The notes beneath the pieces are model-generated. The model saw only the letters and a list, made by a program, of their open reading frames with translations, did no database searches and was not told the DNA's origin. From Tanytarsus gracilentus (Eukaryota > Arthropoda > Insecta > Diptera > Chironomidae): 64,000 nt of DNA. The stretch lies in contig JAXRKN010000044.1 of the NCBI GenBank assembly GCA_038502055.1, positions 4,932,001 to 4,996,000 on the forward strand, given 5' to 3'. Below, piece after piece: positions 48,992-59,834 of the stretch (position 1 is its first letter; every line of letters starts with the position of its first letter). The position numbers were made by a program, and so were the translations under genes.

Positions 48992-49836
48992 TGCGATTGT
49001 TTGTATTTATTTCTTATGGGTCAACTCTTATTAGTATAGACAGGTTAGTTAACTATTTATATAAAGTCTTCAATTTTATTTTACACTCATACAACTGTCA
49101 AGACTTTGTTTGATCACCGTGAACTTTTTTGAAGGCACGCTTCTGATAATTTGATTAAATATTTACAAATTTGTGAAAAGGCTTGTTAACAAGTGAATTC
49201 AACAAGTGTTTTAAACAGACTAACAATTTATTGCTTATTTTTCAGTAAAGAAATGTATAAAATTATTTCCATTGTTATCAAATTAAGTTTATCGTGCAGT
49301 AAAAAAATTAAGCACACAGAGCAACTTCATTTTTCGTGAGAGTTTATTCACACAAATTTTAATATATCCAATGCGATCATAATGAATTTCATGGATAATT
49401 ATTAACTTTATATTTTAGCCATGAAAATTTTACAGTTTTTAAAGTAATTTATCTAAATTAATAAAATAGTTAAAATTTACTTTGTCATTCAGAAAAGCTT
49501 TTTTGAATTAAATTAACGTCCTTTTAAAATTTGAAATTTAAAAATATGTTGAGCGTTACAAAAAATTATTATTGTAAACAATCAACTCTCACACATATTT
49601 AAAATTATTTACTTCGGCATTTTCAATACATAAACAGCTCAAATTAAAAATTCTACTTCATTCTCGCATCGAAGGTCTAGAAAGAAAGTTCTCTCTGAAA
49701 AGTTAAAGTCTTAATTATTCTAAAGTTAATTAATATAAGCAATTTGAAAGTGATATAAGGTAAGAATTAAAATAACCCAAAAAAACGCATTAAATTTTAA
49801 AAAAATTAATTTTTCAATTCCAGAAAAATATCAACA
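48992..49836 (+). promoter_or_regulatory. Divergent promoter; cathepsin L 5' UTR intron
   Basis: This spacer separates the acid phosphatase (leftward) and cathepsin L (rightward) genes. Near the right end a donor ATATAAG/GTAAGA at 49760 and an acceptor CAATTCCAG ending at 49823 define a 64-bp intron in the cathepsin 5' UTR; the second UTR exon is 49824-49836. The remainder is AT-rich without a clear TATA box. Confidence 0.5.
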
Positions 49837-52104
49837 ATGAAACTTTTAATTCTTTTTGCATTATTTGCTGCTGTGAGCTGTGTAAGCTTCGTGGATCTAG
49901 CAAAAGACGAATGGGAAGAGTTTAAAGTGAGTTTTACCTGCTTTTTCTTTGTTTCCTTTTTTTTGAGTGTACTAAAATATTTTTTGCGACGCATTAACTC
50001 ATCTCTCGTTCGCTTCTCACTTATGCCTTAATCAATTGGGGTCAATAAATCTTCTACAAACATTTCCTACTGCCCTAAATTTAAATTTTTGAAAATATTG
50101 AAAGAGAAACTCAAATATTAGCATGTTTCTTTGTCTGAACTTTTTTTTGAGGCGTATTTAAATCACTTCCAGACTCGTAAAACAGCAAAAATTTGATAAA
50201 GAGTTCAATTCCGCTTATCTATGAAGTTCCGTGTGTATAAAATAAAAGTAAAATTTGGTGAATCATTTAAATTTTGACGCTCAAATTAGCATTATCACGC
50301 GAATGTCCATCGCTGTAATGTCAGCAAAAAGAATTTAAAACAAAAATTGGTCATATGAGGAAAGAACGAACATTAACTGACTCATTCATAAAGAAATATA
50401 ACCGTCACATAAGCTAAACGCACACAAACACATACAAATCGAACATATGATCGCATGCTATCGAACCTTGAAATATATAACTCTATTTCTTTTTTGTTTG
50501 ACTCGCCAAAACACTTTAAGCTTACTCTTATCATCAATTAAACTTTCTAAATTAAAGAAACGTCTACTGATTGATAGTAATAAGTTCATTAGAACAAGAG
50601 TTCTCGATCGCAATTATAATTAAAATGCTGATGAAATTACGCGTCTATTTAAGTAAGACAGTTGCTTTGAGTTCAAGGTCAATAGAAGAGATTATAATTT
50701 AACGGAATTCTTTGAATTAAAATTTTAACGTTTTCTAAATTTAAATGGATCCTTGCTTTGTCGAAGTCTTGTAAAAAATAATATCGATTTAAACTTTTTG
50801 AGAGAATAACTAATGATATCCTTATCAAATTCATCTTTTGAATCATCTCGTCTGGCCTACCGAGAAATGTGGAAATGAGCACAGTCATTAATTACAACTC
50901 ATCCTTTTTCCATTATCTCAATTACGATGCGTAATAGTAGTGCAAGCAATTATGCTCTTTGACTCATGTACATCTGGTTTAATGCGGACCAGCTGTTTGA
51001 TGAGTGATTAATTTCATTAAAATGTTTCTTCCCGTTATAGATCACCCATGACAAGAAATATCAGGATCAAACTGAGGAGAAATTCCGTTATAAAATCTAT
51101 CTCGATAACCGTCACAAGATCACCAAGCACAACACTAAATTCCACACAAAAGAAGTGCCATATAAGCTTAAATTAAATAAGTACGCTGATCTTTTGCACT
51201 CGGAATTTGTGCGAACTCTCAACGGCTTCAATCGCTCGGCATCATTTGAGACCACAAACTCAGTCTATGGAAGCTTTGGAAATATTGAGGAACCAGTCAC
51301 ATTCATTGCACCTGCAAATGTTGTCGTACCAAAGTCTGTTGACTGGAGAGAAAAGGGAGCAGTTACTCCCATCAAAGATCAAGGACATTGTGGAAGCTGT
51401 TGGTCATTCAGTGCAACTGGAGCTTTGGAGGGTCAGCATTTCCGTAAGACCGGAAAACTCGTTTCACTTTCCGAACAAAACTTGGTCGATTGCTCAGGAT
51501 CATATGGAAACAACGGCTGCAATGGGGGGTTGATGGACAATGCCTTCCAATACATTAAAGCAAATGGTGGAATCGATACTGAGAGTTCATATCCTTATGA
51601 GGGAAAAGACGATAGTTGTCACTTTAAAAAATCAGACGTTGGAGCTACTGATCGCGGATTTGTTGATATTCCACGTAAGGCTCTAATTAATTTTAGTTAA
51701 CACATTAATTATAATCATATTTAAACTGTTTTAGAGGGTGATGAAGAAGCAATGGCAAAAGCAGTAGCAACTATTGGACCAGTTTCAGTTGCCATTGACG
51801 CCAGCCACGAGTCATTCCAATTTTATAGCGAAGGAGTTTACTTTGAACCATCCTGCGATGCTGAGACATTAGATCATGGTGTTTTGGTTGTTGGATATGG
51901 CACTGATGAAAACAGTGGACAAGACTACTGGCTCGTTAAGAACTCGTGGGGAACAACTTGGGTAAATATTTTAATTTAAAATCTCATAATCATTTAATTA
52001 ATATTATTATTTTTATGCAGGGCGACAAGGGTTTCATTCGTATGGCTCGTAACAAAGATAACCACTGCGGTATTGCCTCAGCTTCGAGCTATCCACTCGT
52101 CTAA
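49837..52104 (+). CDS. Cathepsin L-like cysteine protease
   Basis: Coding exons 49837-49926, 51041-51674, 51735-51961 and 52021-52104 join to 344 residues. The first intron is 1,114 bp, the others about 60. A signal peptide (1-16, MKLLILFALFAAVSCV) leads into an inhibitory I29 prodomain with the ERFNIN-type pattern EEKFRYKIYLDNRHKITKHN. The mature enzyme starts near Val126 (VPKSVDWREKG). Catalytic residues are Cys150 (QGHCGSCWSFSATGALEGQ), His289 (LDHGVLVVGYG) and Asn311 (VKNSWGTTWG), spaced as in papain. GCNGGLMDNAF is typical of cathepsin L. It is a secreted or lysosomal endopeptidase, in insects used in digestion, moulting or yolk degradation. It lacks any oddity in key residues. AATAAA is at 52196. 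Confidence 0.97.
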
Positions 52105-52195
52105 ATCATTCCAATGTCCGTATAATTAAAATCTCATCATCATTTCGTATTATTGGAAGTTTTGAGACATTGTGATTTTCTCGTAAATTAGTTCT

Positions 52196-52201
52196 AATAA
52201 A
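52196..52201 (+). terminator. Poly(A) signal of the cathepsin L gene
   Basis: AATAAA 92 bp after the cathepsin L stop codon, in the 168-bp gap before the convergent WRAP53 stop. Confidence 0.6.
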
Positions 52202-52271
52202 TTTTACAAATCATTTCTAATTTTTCTGTAGGTTTTTCGTGTATTTGATAAAAAAATAAAGACTTAAAAGA

Positions 52272-52277
52272 TTTATT
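52272..52277 (-). terminator. Poly(A) signal overlapping the WRAP53 stop codon
   Basis: The minus strand reads GAATAAATC. The TAA stop of the WRAP53 frame lies inside the AATAAA hexamer. No other perfect AATAAA is seen on this strand before the cathepsin gene. Confidence 0.5.
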
Positions 52278-53469
52278 CATTTGTTTTAGTTTTTCCAATC
52301 CACCATAAAACTAAAGAATTTTCAATGACCTCTTTGTCAAAGTCTTCTTCATCGAACTTACTGTTGAATTTGAACTGTCCAGAAGAGGTGACCATGATGG
52401 GTAAATAATTATGCAAACTTATTCCAGTGCAAGAGTCAGTGTGCAGTTGATATTGATCTTCTTTTGGAAAACCATCCTCATTTAAATCCTTTAAGTTCCA
52501 TACATGAACAATTCCTCGAGTATCTCCGCTGACAAGCCAATTTGAATTGTACGAGATATCAAAGTAGATTTTCTGATTATTATCGACTCTTCTTTGAAAG
52601 CGATAGAGAGGAAGCGAGGTGTTCCTCAAATCCCACATAAGCAAATTAGAATCTTTTCGGCTGCCCGAGAACAAGTTCTGTCCATTTGCAGAGAATTTGA
52701 CAAAAGTGACGCCTTGTCGATGTCCATTCAAAGTATCTATCGTGAGATAATCTCGGGTGTCTATTAATGTAATCTGTTTACTCCAACTACCCGCTGCTAG
52801 CGTAGACTCGTAATAATTTGTCGCAAGACATGAGATTGATTGCTTGATTGGAATGACATCGTAATCTCGACCTGGAACATTTGTGCTAAAAACGGCAATT
52901 GATTTTTTCATGCCAGCGTATATGAGAGATCCCTCTGGTGAAAAGTGACAGCTTATTGCCGCTTCAAGCTCATCTGCATAGTCATAAACGCGATAACTGC
53001 ACTTGTAACTTCCATCGAATGCATCATACATTTTTATGGGCTCATTTTGACTCGAAGAAATCCAGAAGCAGGTGTCTGGCTGTTGGGAATTGAGCATCGG
53101 GTTCCAGCACATGTCATATACGTTCATCTGTGATTTAACGTGAATGACAGGTTTCAAAATGTTTATTTCTCTTTCCTCATCAATCTCCTCGGCTTTATAA
53201 AGATCTTGTGGCATCTCAAAAACAAACATTCCCTTTGCATTAACAGCACTAAGGACGCACGTGCCATCCGGTGAAATTAAAGAGCCATGAAAGTAATGCT
53301 GGTTTGTTGAGTTCGGGAAATTTATTTTGGCAAGTTCTACAACTTTTTTATTTTTAAAGTAATCCACCTCTTTATCCACAATCTCAGTTGTTTCTTTTAT
53401 TTCCACCGTTTCCTCCAAGTTGATTTCATCCTCTTTAGGTGTTTCTTGATTTATTTCATCCACTTCCAT
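52273..53469 (-). CDS. WRAP53: Telomerase Cajal body protein 1 homologue (WRAP53/WDR79)
   Basis: Intronless frame of 398 residues. After an acidic N-terminus (1-40) come WD40 blades with family-specific wording: SPDGTCVL, YDMCWNPMLNSQQPDT, SSSQNEPIKMYDAFDGS, YDYADELEAAISCHFSPEGS, STNVPGRDYDVI, GHRQGVTFVKFSANGQNLFSGSRKDSNLLMWDLRN (read as two adjoining blades), KIYFDISYNSNWLVSGDTRG, and the end SLVLWWIG, equivalent to LQLWWCG in the human protein. WRAP53 binds the CAB box of scaRNAs and telomerase RNA and carries them to Cajal bodies; in Drosophila the orthologue (WDR79) binds scaRNAs although telomerase is absent. A scaRNA role in guiding snRNA modification is therefore the expected one. It is shorter at the N-terminus than the 548-residue human protein. 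The start at 53469 is the first ATG after an AT-rich leader. Confidence 0.94.
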   Translation of the reverse strand: MEVDEINQETPKEDEINLEETVEIKETTEIVDKEVDYFKNKKVVELAKINFPNSTNQHYFHGSLISPDGTCVLSAVNAKGMFVFEMPQDLYKAEEIDEEREINILKPVIHVKSQMNVYDMCWNPMLNSQQPDTCFWISSSQNEPIKMYDAFDGSYKCSYRVYDYADELEAAISCHFSPEGSLIYAGMKKSIAVFSTNVPGRDYDVIPIKQSISCLATNYYESTLAAGSWSKQITLIDTRDYLTIDTLNGHRQGVTFVKFSANGQNLFSGSRKDSNLLMWDLRNTSLPLYRFQRRVDNNQKIYFDISYNSNWLVSGDTRGIVHVWNLKDLNEDGFPKEDQYQLHTDSCTGISLHNYLPIMVTSSGQFKFNSKFDEEDFDKEVIENSLVLWWIGKTKTNE

Positions 53470-53784
53470 ATTGATTAATTTTAAATGAAAATTAATTTCG
53501 GCAACTTTTGTTTACAAATTTTTAGCATGCATTTTTTTAAGAGTTTTTAGATGTAACGGATAGAATAAATTTGAATTTTTTAATTTAACCGTTTATGAGA
53601 AAATTGAAATTTATTTAAATAGAGAGTTTAATTACTGTATTAGATAAACTTTAAATATGTTTATTACATCATTGAATATAATTCTAATTTAACACCCGAT
53701 TAAATCTAAAAATTGTAAAATATTCAATTTTATCAAGTCGCCTTCACAATGTAAACAAAATAATTTTTCTCAACTTTTTCTAAA
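53470..53784. promoter_or_regulatory. Bidirectional promoter, WRAP53 and ZAD zinc-finger gene
   Basis: Two divergent genes are separated by only 315 bp of AT-rich DNA. There is no TATA box in a convincing position for either, as expected for housekeeping head-to-head pairs. Confidence 0.5.
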
Positions 53785-55320
53785 ATGTCGATTCAAATTC
53801 AATTAAATATATGCCGTTCTTGCTTGGCTGAGGACGCAAAAACGCCATTATCGGAATTTTCAGCAGACAGTGAAGTGTTTAAAAATTTTCAATTTCTCAC
53901 AAACTCTCAGGTAAATAGATTTTTAAATATTTGCTAGATGCTCTATTACAATAATTCTATTATTATTATCCATCCAAAAAAAAGCAAGCAAAGCTTCCGA
54001 CGACTTTCTGCCAAAAATGCATAACTAAGATTAAAATTGCGGCTGGATTCAAAAAGCTGAGCTTGGAGAGCGAAAAATACCTCCTTTCGCTTATCACGAA
54101 AATCAATCAAGAGTTTAAGAGCTCGCTATTAAATTTTAGTGGAAGTAGACTGAGCTCGGGAAGTGAAGAAAAGAATTCCAACGACTATGAGGAACAAGAG
54201 ATTGCCTTTATCATGCAGGATGAAGACATCCCGAAGGAAACAAACAACAGCGAGATCCAGCCATCAAACGAGGTGGTTTCTTCTGTGGAAAGAGACATCT
54301 CTTCGATTTTCAAACCAAATAAGAAAGCTGAAAGTGTTTCCAAATTGGAACAGATGAAAATCGAAGTGGTTCCAGGTGATGAAAAGGCCATTAATTTTAC
54401 ACAAGAAATTTACTCGTCGACAAATGAAGCTGATGAGGACGAACAGCAGCAGCAGCAACAGCAAGGCGAAAACATTTTTTCCGATGATAAAGAGATCTAT
54501 GACATAATGGAGATAGAGGGAAATGAAGACATTTACGTAGACCAAGGTGGAAATACAATTTTAAATTGCGAGGATGATGATGGCGAGTTTATTTTAGTCA
54601 ATTACAAGTCTGAAACTGAAGATCTATCAAATGAGAAGGAATATATACTGGAAGAGGACGATGATGATGATGGCCATGCTGCTGATGAGCTTTATGACAT
54701 ACAAATTCCTAAGATGTCTCGGAAAAAGCACGTCGAGCGAATGCCCCGAGAAATTGTCGATCGCTATGCACAATCAACTGACAGTAATCAGCACATTTGT
54801 ACGAAATGCGTTAAAGTTTTCAGCACACGAACAAATTTGATTAGACATATTCAAAGTCACGATGGAAATAAGGTAAAAATTAATTTGATATATTTTAGAA
54901 ATTAATGAAACAATTAATTTTTAGCCGTACATTTGTTCTGTATGTAAAAAAGGATTCACTCAATCGGGATCACTGAAGCAGCACATGTACATCCATAGTG
55001 GTGAACGTCCTTACAAGTGTAGTTTTTGCGATAAGGCTTTTACTCAAGGAAAGACACTTAAATTTCATATGAGACGTCACATGGATGAAAAACCATTCGA
55101 ATGTAGCGAATGTAACTGCCAGTTTCGACAGCGCGATGGATTAAAGCGTCACCTAAAATCTCGTCACAATATTGAGCTTAAATATGAACGGACAAATTCG
55201 AATGAAAAAATAATAGCTTTTGTGGAAATGAAAGAGTCCGATGGAAAAACGCTGGAAATTTTAGAGGAGGATACGAGTGGCAATGAAGATAAAAAGATGG
55301 ACTCGAAGATGGAATTTTAA
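53785..55320 (+). CDS. ZAD-domain C2H2 zinc-finger transcription factor
   Basis: Three exons: 53785-53910, about 53985-54872 and 54925-55320, giving about 469 residues. The acceptor of exon 2 is ambiguous: AGs at 53984 and 53993 both keep frame and differ by three residues. An N-terminal ZAD zinc-binding domain is split by the first intron: Cys10 and Cys13 (CRSC) in exon 1, CQKC around 51-54 in exon 2. A long acidic, low-complexity linker follows with a poly-Gln run. Four C2H2 fingers lie at about 312-334 (HICTKC...RHIQSH), 340-362, 368-390 and 396-419, joined by SGERPYKC and DEKPFEC linkers; the first finger is cut from the rest by the 52-bp second intron. ZAD proteins are an insect-expanded family of dimerising DNA-binding factors. 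The individual orthologue and target are unknown. Confidence 0.92.
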
Positions 55321-55327
55321 GGAAAAG

Positions 55328-55347
55328 TTTATTCTCATTCTAATAAA
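55328..55347. terminator. Back-to-back poly(A) signals of convergent genes
   Basis: AATAAA on the plus strand at 55342-55347 serves the zinc-finger gene (stop 55320). AATAAA on the minus strand at 55328-55333 serves MRM3 (stop 55349). Both hexamers fit in the 28 bp between the stop codons, so cleavage 10-30 nt downstream of each must fall inside the other gene's coding end. Confidence 0.7.
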
Positions 55348-55348
55348 A

Positions 55349-56314
55349 CTAATTATTTAATATTCTACGAAGTTCAAAAAGAATAATACCTAAAGCAGTC
55401 GCAACATTAAGACTATTTAATGTTTTGTCTACGGGTATATTCACAACTCTATAATCTCTTCGCTTAGCAAACATCAATGCCTCTTCGGAAATTCCATGAG
55501 TTTCACCTCCAACAATCACCGTTATGTGCTTGTTCTCAATAAGACTCTTTGGAATCTTATCATAATTGATTACAGCCGTGCTGTCATATTTAGAGATGTC
55601 ATTGTCCGCTATTAAAACAAGATTTCCTTCGTTTTGAGTAATCTCTTCCCAATAAAGTCCACTATATATTGGTAAATGAAATACTGATCCGCAGCTTCCT
55701 CTTATTGTTTTTGTATCCCATGGATCAACTGATCCTTTAGGCAAAAGCAGGCTTTTGATGGGGAGAGCGTTTGAAACACGTATCATTGCACCCAGATTTT
55801 GAGGCTCTCGAACATTGTCGCAAATCACATTTATATCGATAGCATCAAGCTTTACTTTCGGCGTTTGAGGTTTGTCAAAAATTCCAATTAGTCCGGGACA
55901 TGTCGTTAAAACTGAATAGTACGATAAGTCATGCTTTGGAACTTTAAGAAACTCAATATTTGCCGTGGATTTTCCAAGAATTTTGAGCACATCCTTAACA
56001 TTTTCGAAATCGCTAAAGACTAGTTTGTTCAGCTTTATGTGTGCCTCGACTGCTTCTTCAATCAATTGATTTCCCTCGACAATAATCTGTTTTTCAAATT
56101 CCTTCTTCTTCTTGTTCTTGAGTAAAGAAACTAGCTGTTCAAGTTCTTTCGAATTATTTTTTAATCTAGTAATTTTTACAACTTTTTTTGATTCTTCCGC
56201 TGGTTCTGTCGTTATTATTGGTGATTGTGGTGCTAGTGGCTCACGAGCTGTTTGTTGACGAAGCCAGAAACTTGATGTTTTGGAAAAATTGCGGAGATTT
56301 AAAATTTTAAGCAT
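55349..56314 (-). CDS. MRM3: Mitochondrial rRNA 2'-O-methyltransferase MRM3 (SpoU/TrmH family)
   Basis: Intronless, 321 residues. The N-terminus (MLKILNLRNFSKTSSFWLRQ) is basic and hydroxylated without acidic residues, as in mitochondrial presequences. A substrate-binding-like domain follows (KEFEKQIIVEGNQLIEEAVE). The SPOUT knot domain contains SpoU motif 1 (DNVREPQNLGAMIRVSNA, with Asn167, Arg169, Asn173, Gly175, Arg179), motif 2 (VGGETHGIS, 268-276) and motif 3 (NIPVDKTLNSLNVATALGI, 292-310), which bind S-adenosylmethionine. Human MRM3 (RNMTL1) methylates G1370 of mitochondrial 16S rRNA; the human protein is about 420 residues, so this one is compact, mostly in the linker. MRM1 is an alternative, but the wording and presequence favour MRM3. 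It is convergent with the zinc-finger gene and divergent from bunched. Confidence 0.9.
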   Translation of the reverse strand: MLKILNLRNFSKTSSFWLRQQTAREPLAPQSPIITTEPAEESKKVVKITRLKNNSKELEQLVSLLKNKKKKEFEKQIIVEGNQLIEEAVEAHIKLNKLVFSDFENVKDVLKILGKSTANIEFLKVPKHDLSYYSVLTTCPGLIGIFDKPQTPKVKLDAIDINVICDNVREPQNLGAMIRVSNALPIKSLLLPKGSVDPWDTKTIRGSCGSVFHLPIYSGLYWEEITQNEGNLVLIADNDISKYDSTAVINYDKIPKSLIENKHITVIVGGETHGISEEALMFAKRRDYRVVNIPVDKTLNSLNVATALGIILFELRRILNN

Positions 56315-56844
56315 GTTGAACCGTGTAACCTGAAAACTTCACTTGAACCTCCAAAACCCGAACATTCGTAAATGAGAGGTTTTGATGGTCAACTAGATTT
56401 TTTCCATTTTCGTACGTAAATTTTGTCACGCATGAAAAAAATTATTTAATGCGTCATAGTTGAACTAATTTAAAGTCGCTCAAATTGAAAATCGATAATT
56501 TTAAGTGTTCAAATTTTTGAAGGACAAATCGATAAAATTAAAGTAAGCGTGACGTCATTGATGGATGCGTGTTATAAAAATTGAAAAAAGATTTTATTAA
56601 AAAAAAAGAGTTTTCTTCAATATTTTAATCCACGATATTGTGTTTCAATTTGCGATATGTTGATGTGATTTTATTCACCGTGACCCGAAGAACTACGTGT
56701 GCATGAATATAGTCGTTTAAAAGCAAAGGATTGACGAGTAAATTGCTTTGGAAATTTGGAAGAAAAAAAATTTTCATTGTCTTTAGGAAGAAGAAAAAAA
56801 AATTGTTCTTTTAAAACCTTCTCACACACTCCCCTCCGGAAAAA
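56315..56844. promoter_or_regulatory. Divergent promoter, MRM3 and bunched-A; bunched 5' UTR
   Basis: 530 bp between two divergent start codons. The right half is presumably 5' UTR of bunched, purine-rich with A runs up to the CTCCGGAAAAA that precedes the ATG. A GTGACGTCAT-type CRE-like site appears near 56549-56558. Confidence 0.45.
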
Positions 56845-58637
56845 ATGGCATCAAGACAAAATTCATCGATGACATCGAGCAGTGCTGGAAAGGAGAAGTC
56901 GAGTCACAGTAAACCGGAAACGAAATTGAAGCATGGTAAAGTAATCCATAAATTCACAAGTGAAAGTTATTTGCGACTAACTTGTGATATTGTTGTTGGT
57001 GGTGCGACTAATGCAAATGATACCAAATTTATAGATAAGAGCTCATCCAACTCGTCGACATCGATAGGAAGTGTTGCAAGTCTGGCCGGATCGATTAGTG
57101 GTGGAGCTGCTACGGCGGCTGCTGTCGTTTCAAATAGCTGTGTCACCAACAAGCGAAAAGGGGCATCCTTTCAAATCACATCAGTGTCGGTGAGCTCAAC
57201 GCAGCACCAGCATTTTCATCACCATCGAAACAGCACAGATAACAACGGTGAAGATTCGGCTGATGATTTAGATGATTCTGATAACATAAGTCGCATTACA
57301 GATTACGAGACACCGAGCATTTCTGAGACGTTTTCCGGCGAGGATGTGTTCTTCGCACAGCAGAATGCAGCATTCGGTACGGCACCAGTCATTCCCACTA
57401 GCTCACAATACGGGTTGGCCATTGTAAATCCAGACTTGGGTGGAAACGGCTCTAATTTGACGGACGTTCATGTCAGTGTCACCGATGCGGGCATTAATAT
57501 AATGGGTCCGATATCGAGCAAGCAAGACCCCGATCATAAGAATGAACGTTTCAAAGTCGTTAAAATCGAAAGCACTGAACCCTTTAAGCGAGGGCGATGG
57601 ATGTGTATGGATTATTTAGATCATACTACTTTGCAAGTTCAAGACGACGGAATAGATGGTTCCTCATCGAGTGGCGGTGCAGCGGATGAGCACATGACCA
57701 AAGACGAGTCGCATGATGAGACGAAATTATTGACTTTAAATAATGGTGAAATCGAACATGTCAGCGATAACGAAGACTTGGATCATGAGGTGAACAAAAT
57801 TAATAGTCACTATCACAATCCGCATAGCGAAGCTAGTCATCACCATCATCATCCAGCGACGATGACCTCAATTCCCAACAATGACTTTTCGAAGCAGTCT
57901 TCGAATATGAACATGCAACATCATCATGTCGCACAGAGCATGCCGCAAGCACAAATTGAGACAATTTTAACTCAAGAACTCCACCATCATCATCATCCAG
58001 AACAGACGATATCTGAGCAGCAGCAGCAGCATAATCCACCCACATCACATCCTCAAATAATCCAACAACAACATAGCAATTTGCAGCAGCAACATGCTCA
58101 GACGATGACCCCCGAGATGATTCATGCATCGGTTATACATCAAGAACAAGCGACTCAAAACTTTCACCATCAACAAGGTGTCACCTTACCGACAAATATT
58201 ATACTTCAAAATATTGAGCAATCTCAACAGCAACAACTTAACAGCCCCAACAACAACATCTCTTCCAATGTCGTTCTTCTTCCACCGACACAAACAATTA
58301 CGCTAAATGAGCATCAAAATGATGCGACAACCATGACGAACCAATTTCAAAATTCGCAAGTTGGCGATAATAGAATTGAATCTGACAGCAACAGCCACCA
58401 TCAGCAGCAACTGTTGGTGGGAAATAATAATAATAATAATAATGATGGACAAAGTGTCTCATCTCCGTCCAGTTCTGCAGGTCCTGGAACTGTCGCGGAA
58501 GGTGTTAATATGAACATAAATAATAATAATAATGCCGCAGTTGTTAGTGAAATAAACGAAAGTGCTCCGAATAGTGTGAACAATGCAACAGTTGGAGCTG
58601 AGAGTGACGGGCAGACGCTAAACGAGGATAATGAAAG
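56845..58637 (+). CDS. bun: Bunched, long isoform A, first coding exon (TSC22 family; partial)
   Basis: The ATG at 56845 starts a 597-codon exon that ends ...GAT AAT GAA AG with donor GTGAGCTC at 58638 (phase 2). Two motifs that define long TSC22-family isoforms are present. The first spans about 103-195: KRKGASFQITSVSVSS, DSADDLDDSD, DVFFAQQNAAFGTAPVIPTS and SQYGLAIV. The second spans about 234-263: ERFKVVKIESTEPFKRGRW and MCMDYLDH. In Drosophila these mediate binding to Madm and growth promotion by BunA. Between and after them are low-complexity His-, Gln- and Asn-rich runs (about 325-345, 370-460, 530-536). The TSC box and leucine zipper, which all isoforms share, are not in the window, so they must be spliced from exons beyond 64000. 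A stop shortly after the donor confirms that the frame does not continue. Confidence 0.93.
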
Positions 58638-59789
58638 GTGAGCTCTATTGATTTTTAAAACTATCCCATATGTTTTGCACAATCATTAAAATCCCTTTAT
58701 TTTTACATTGTGTACATGAATTATTCAGCGAAATGTACAGTAAAATCTGATGACCAGTAATTAGTTCATCTGACTCTACCGTACAACCACTATCGCACAA
58801 ATTAGAATCTCATTGATATCCGACTGCACCCTTTTTTCGTTTAATTTTGTCCGTTCATAATAATATTGAGCCACCTTGCACGAGAGAGATTTTATTGCAA
58901 TGTCTATCACTGCCAGTAAAAATATTTTTTTTCCTCATTGATTTTCGTTCTTCTTTTTGTACGATTTTTTTTTGGCGAACTAAAAAAATTTCTCCTAAAT
59001 ATATTTATTTGTATATAATATATATGTAAAAATATATCCATCGCATTGTGTGACTCACCTACATTCATTTCATTCCTTTCGGGAAAATTTATTCAACTTT
59101 AATAAGTCGTCAATTTGTATGTTGTAAAAGCATTAAGGAAGGTCTGTTGATAGTAAATAAATTTTTGAAAGGGCTTGCGAGCATAGAGCGATGTGGATTT
59201 CACTGGAAATATCAAGATATTTCAATGTCGTCGCCCTCCCTGAAACCACAACTTGAAATTTATGTTTTCTCAAAATTCTTTTGAGCTAAATTTTACGACA
59301 AAAACTTTTATCTCTCTCTCATTAGTAAGAAGCTTTCACTTATAATTTCTTCGAAGACACTGTGCATGAAGCAGAGACATGCAAAGTTCAAAAGCGTGTC
59401 TGAATGTCAAGGCAATAAAAATCATGAAGCAACATGGAAAAAAACTGTATCCATTATCAATTACGTCACAAATAATATTGAACTCGGAAAAATTTATTTA
59501 ACACGCTCGCATGTGCACTTATTTACATTCCAAATATGCTCTTTTATAAATATATTTCACTTGTTATGAACTCCGCGCAATTTTTTCCAATTATTCTATT
59601 TACGCTAAACAAATTTTCTTTTGTTAGAACTCGAAAGAGAGAGAGAGAGCGAATTGACAATTTGTGAGGGGGAGGAAGAAGTAGGAGCAACCTCGATAGA
59701 TAAAATGATGTGACTCTCTTTAATTTTCGTTAATTTAGAGCTTTTTAGTGTAACCCACGAAGTGGTGTAACACTTATATGCGCCTATTT

Positions 59790-59834
59790 CCGTCCGTCCG
59801 TCCGTCTGTCTGTCTGTCTGTCTGTCTGTCTGTT
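59790..59834. repeat. Microsatellite (GTCC)n(GTCT)n
   Basis: About four GTCC units followed by about seven GTCT units, without interruption, near the left end of the 59.7-60.75 kb element. Confidence 0.95.
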
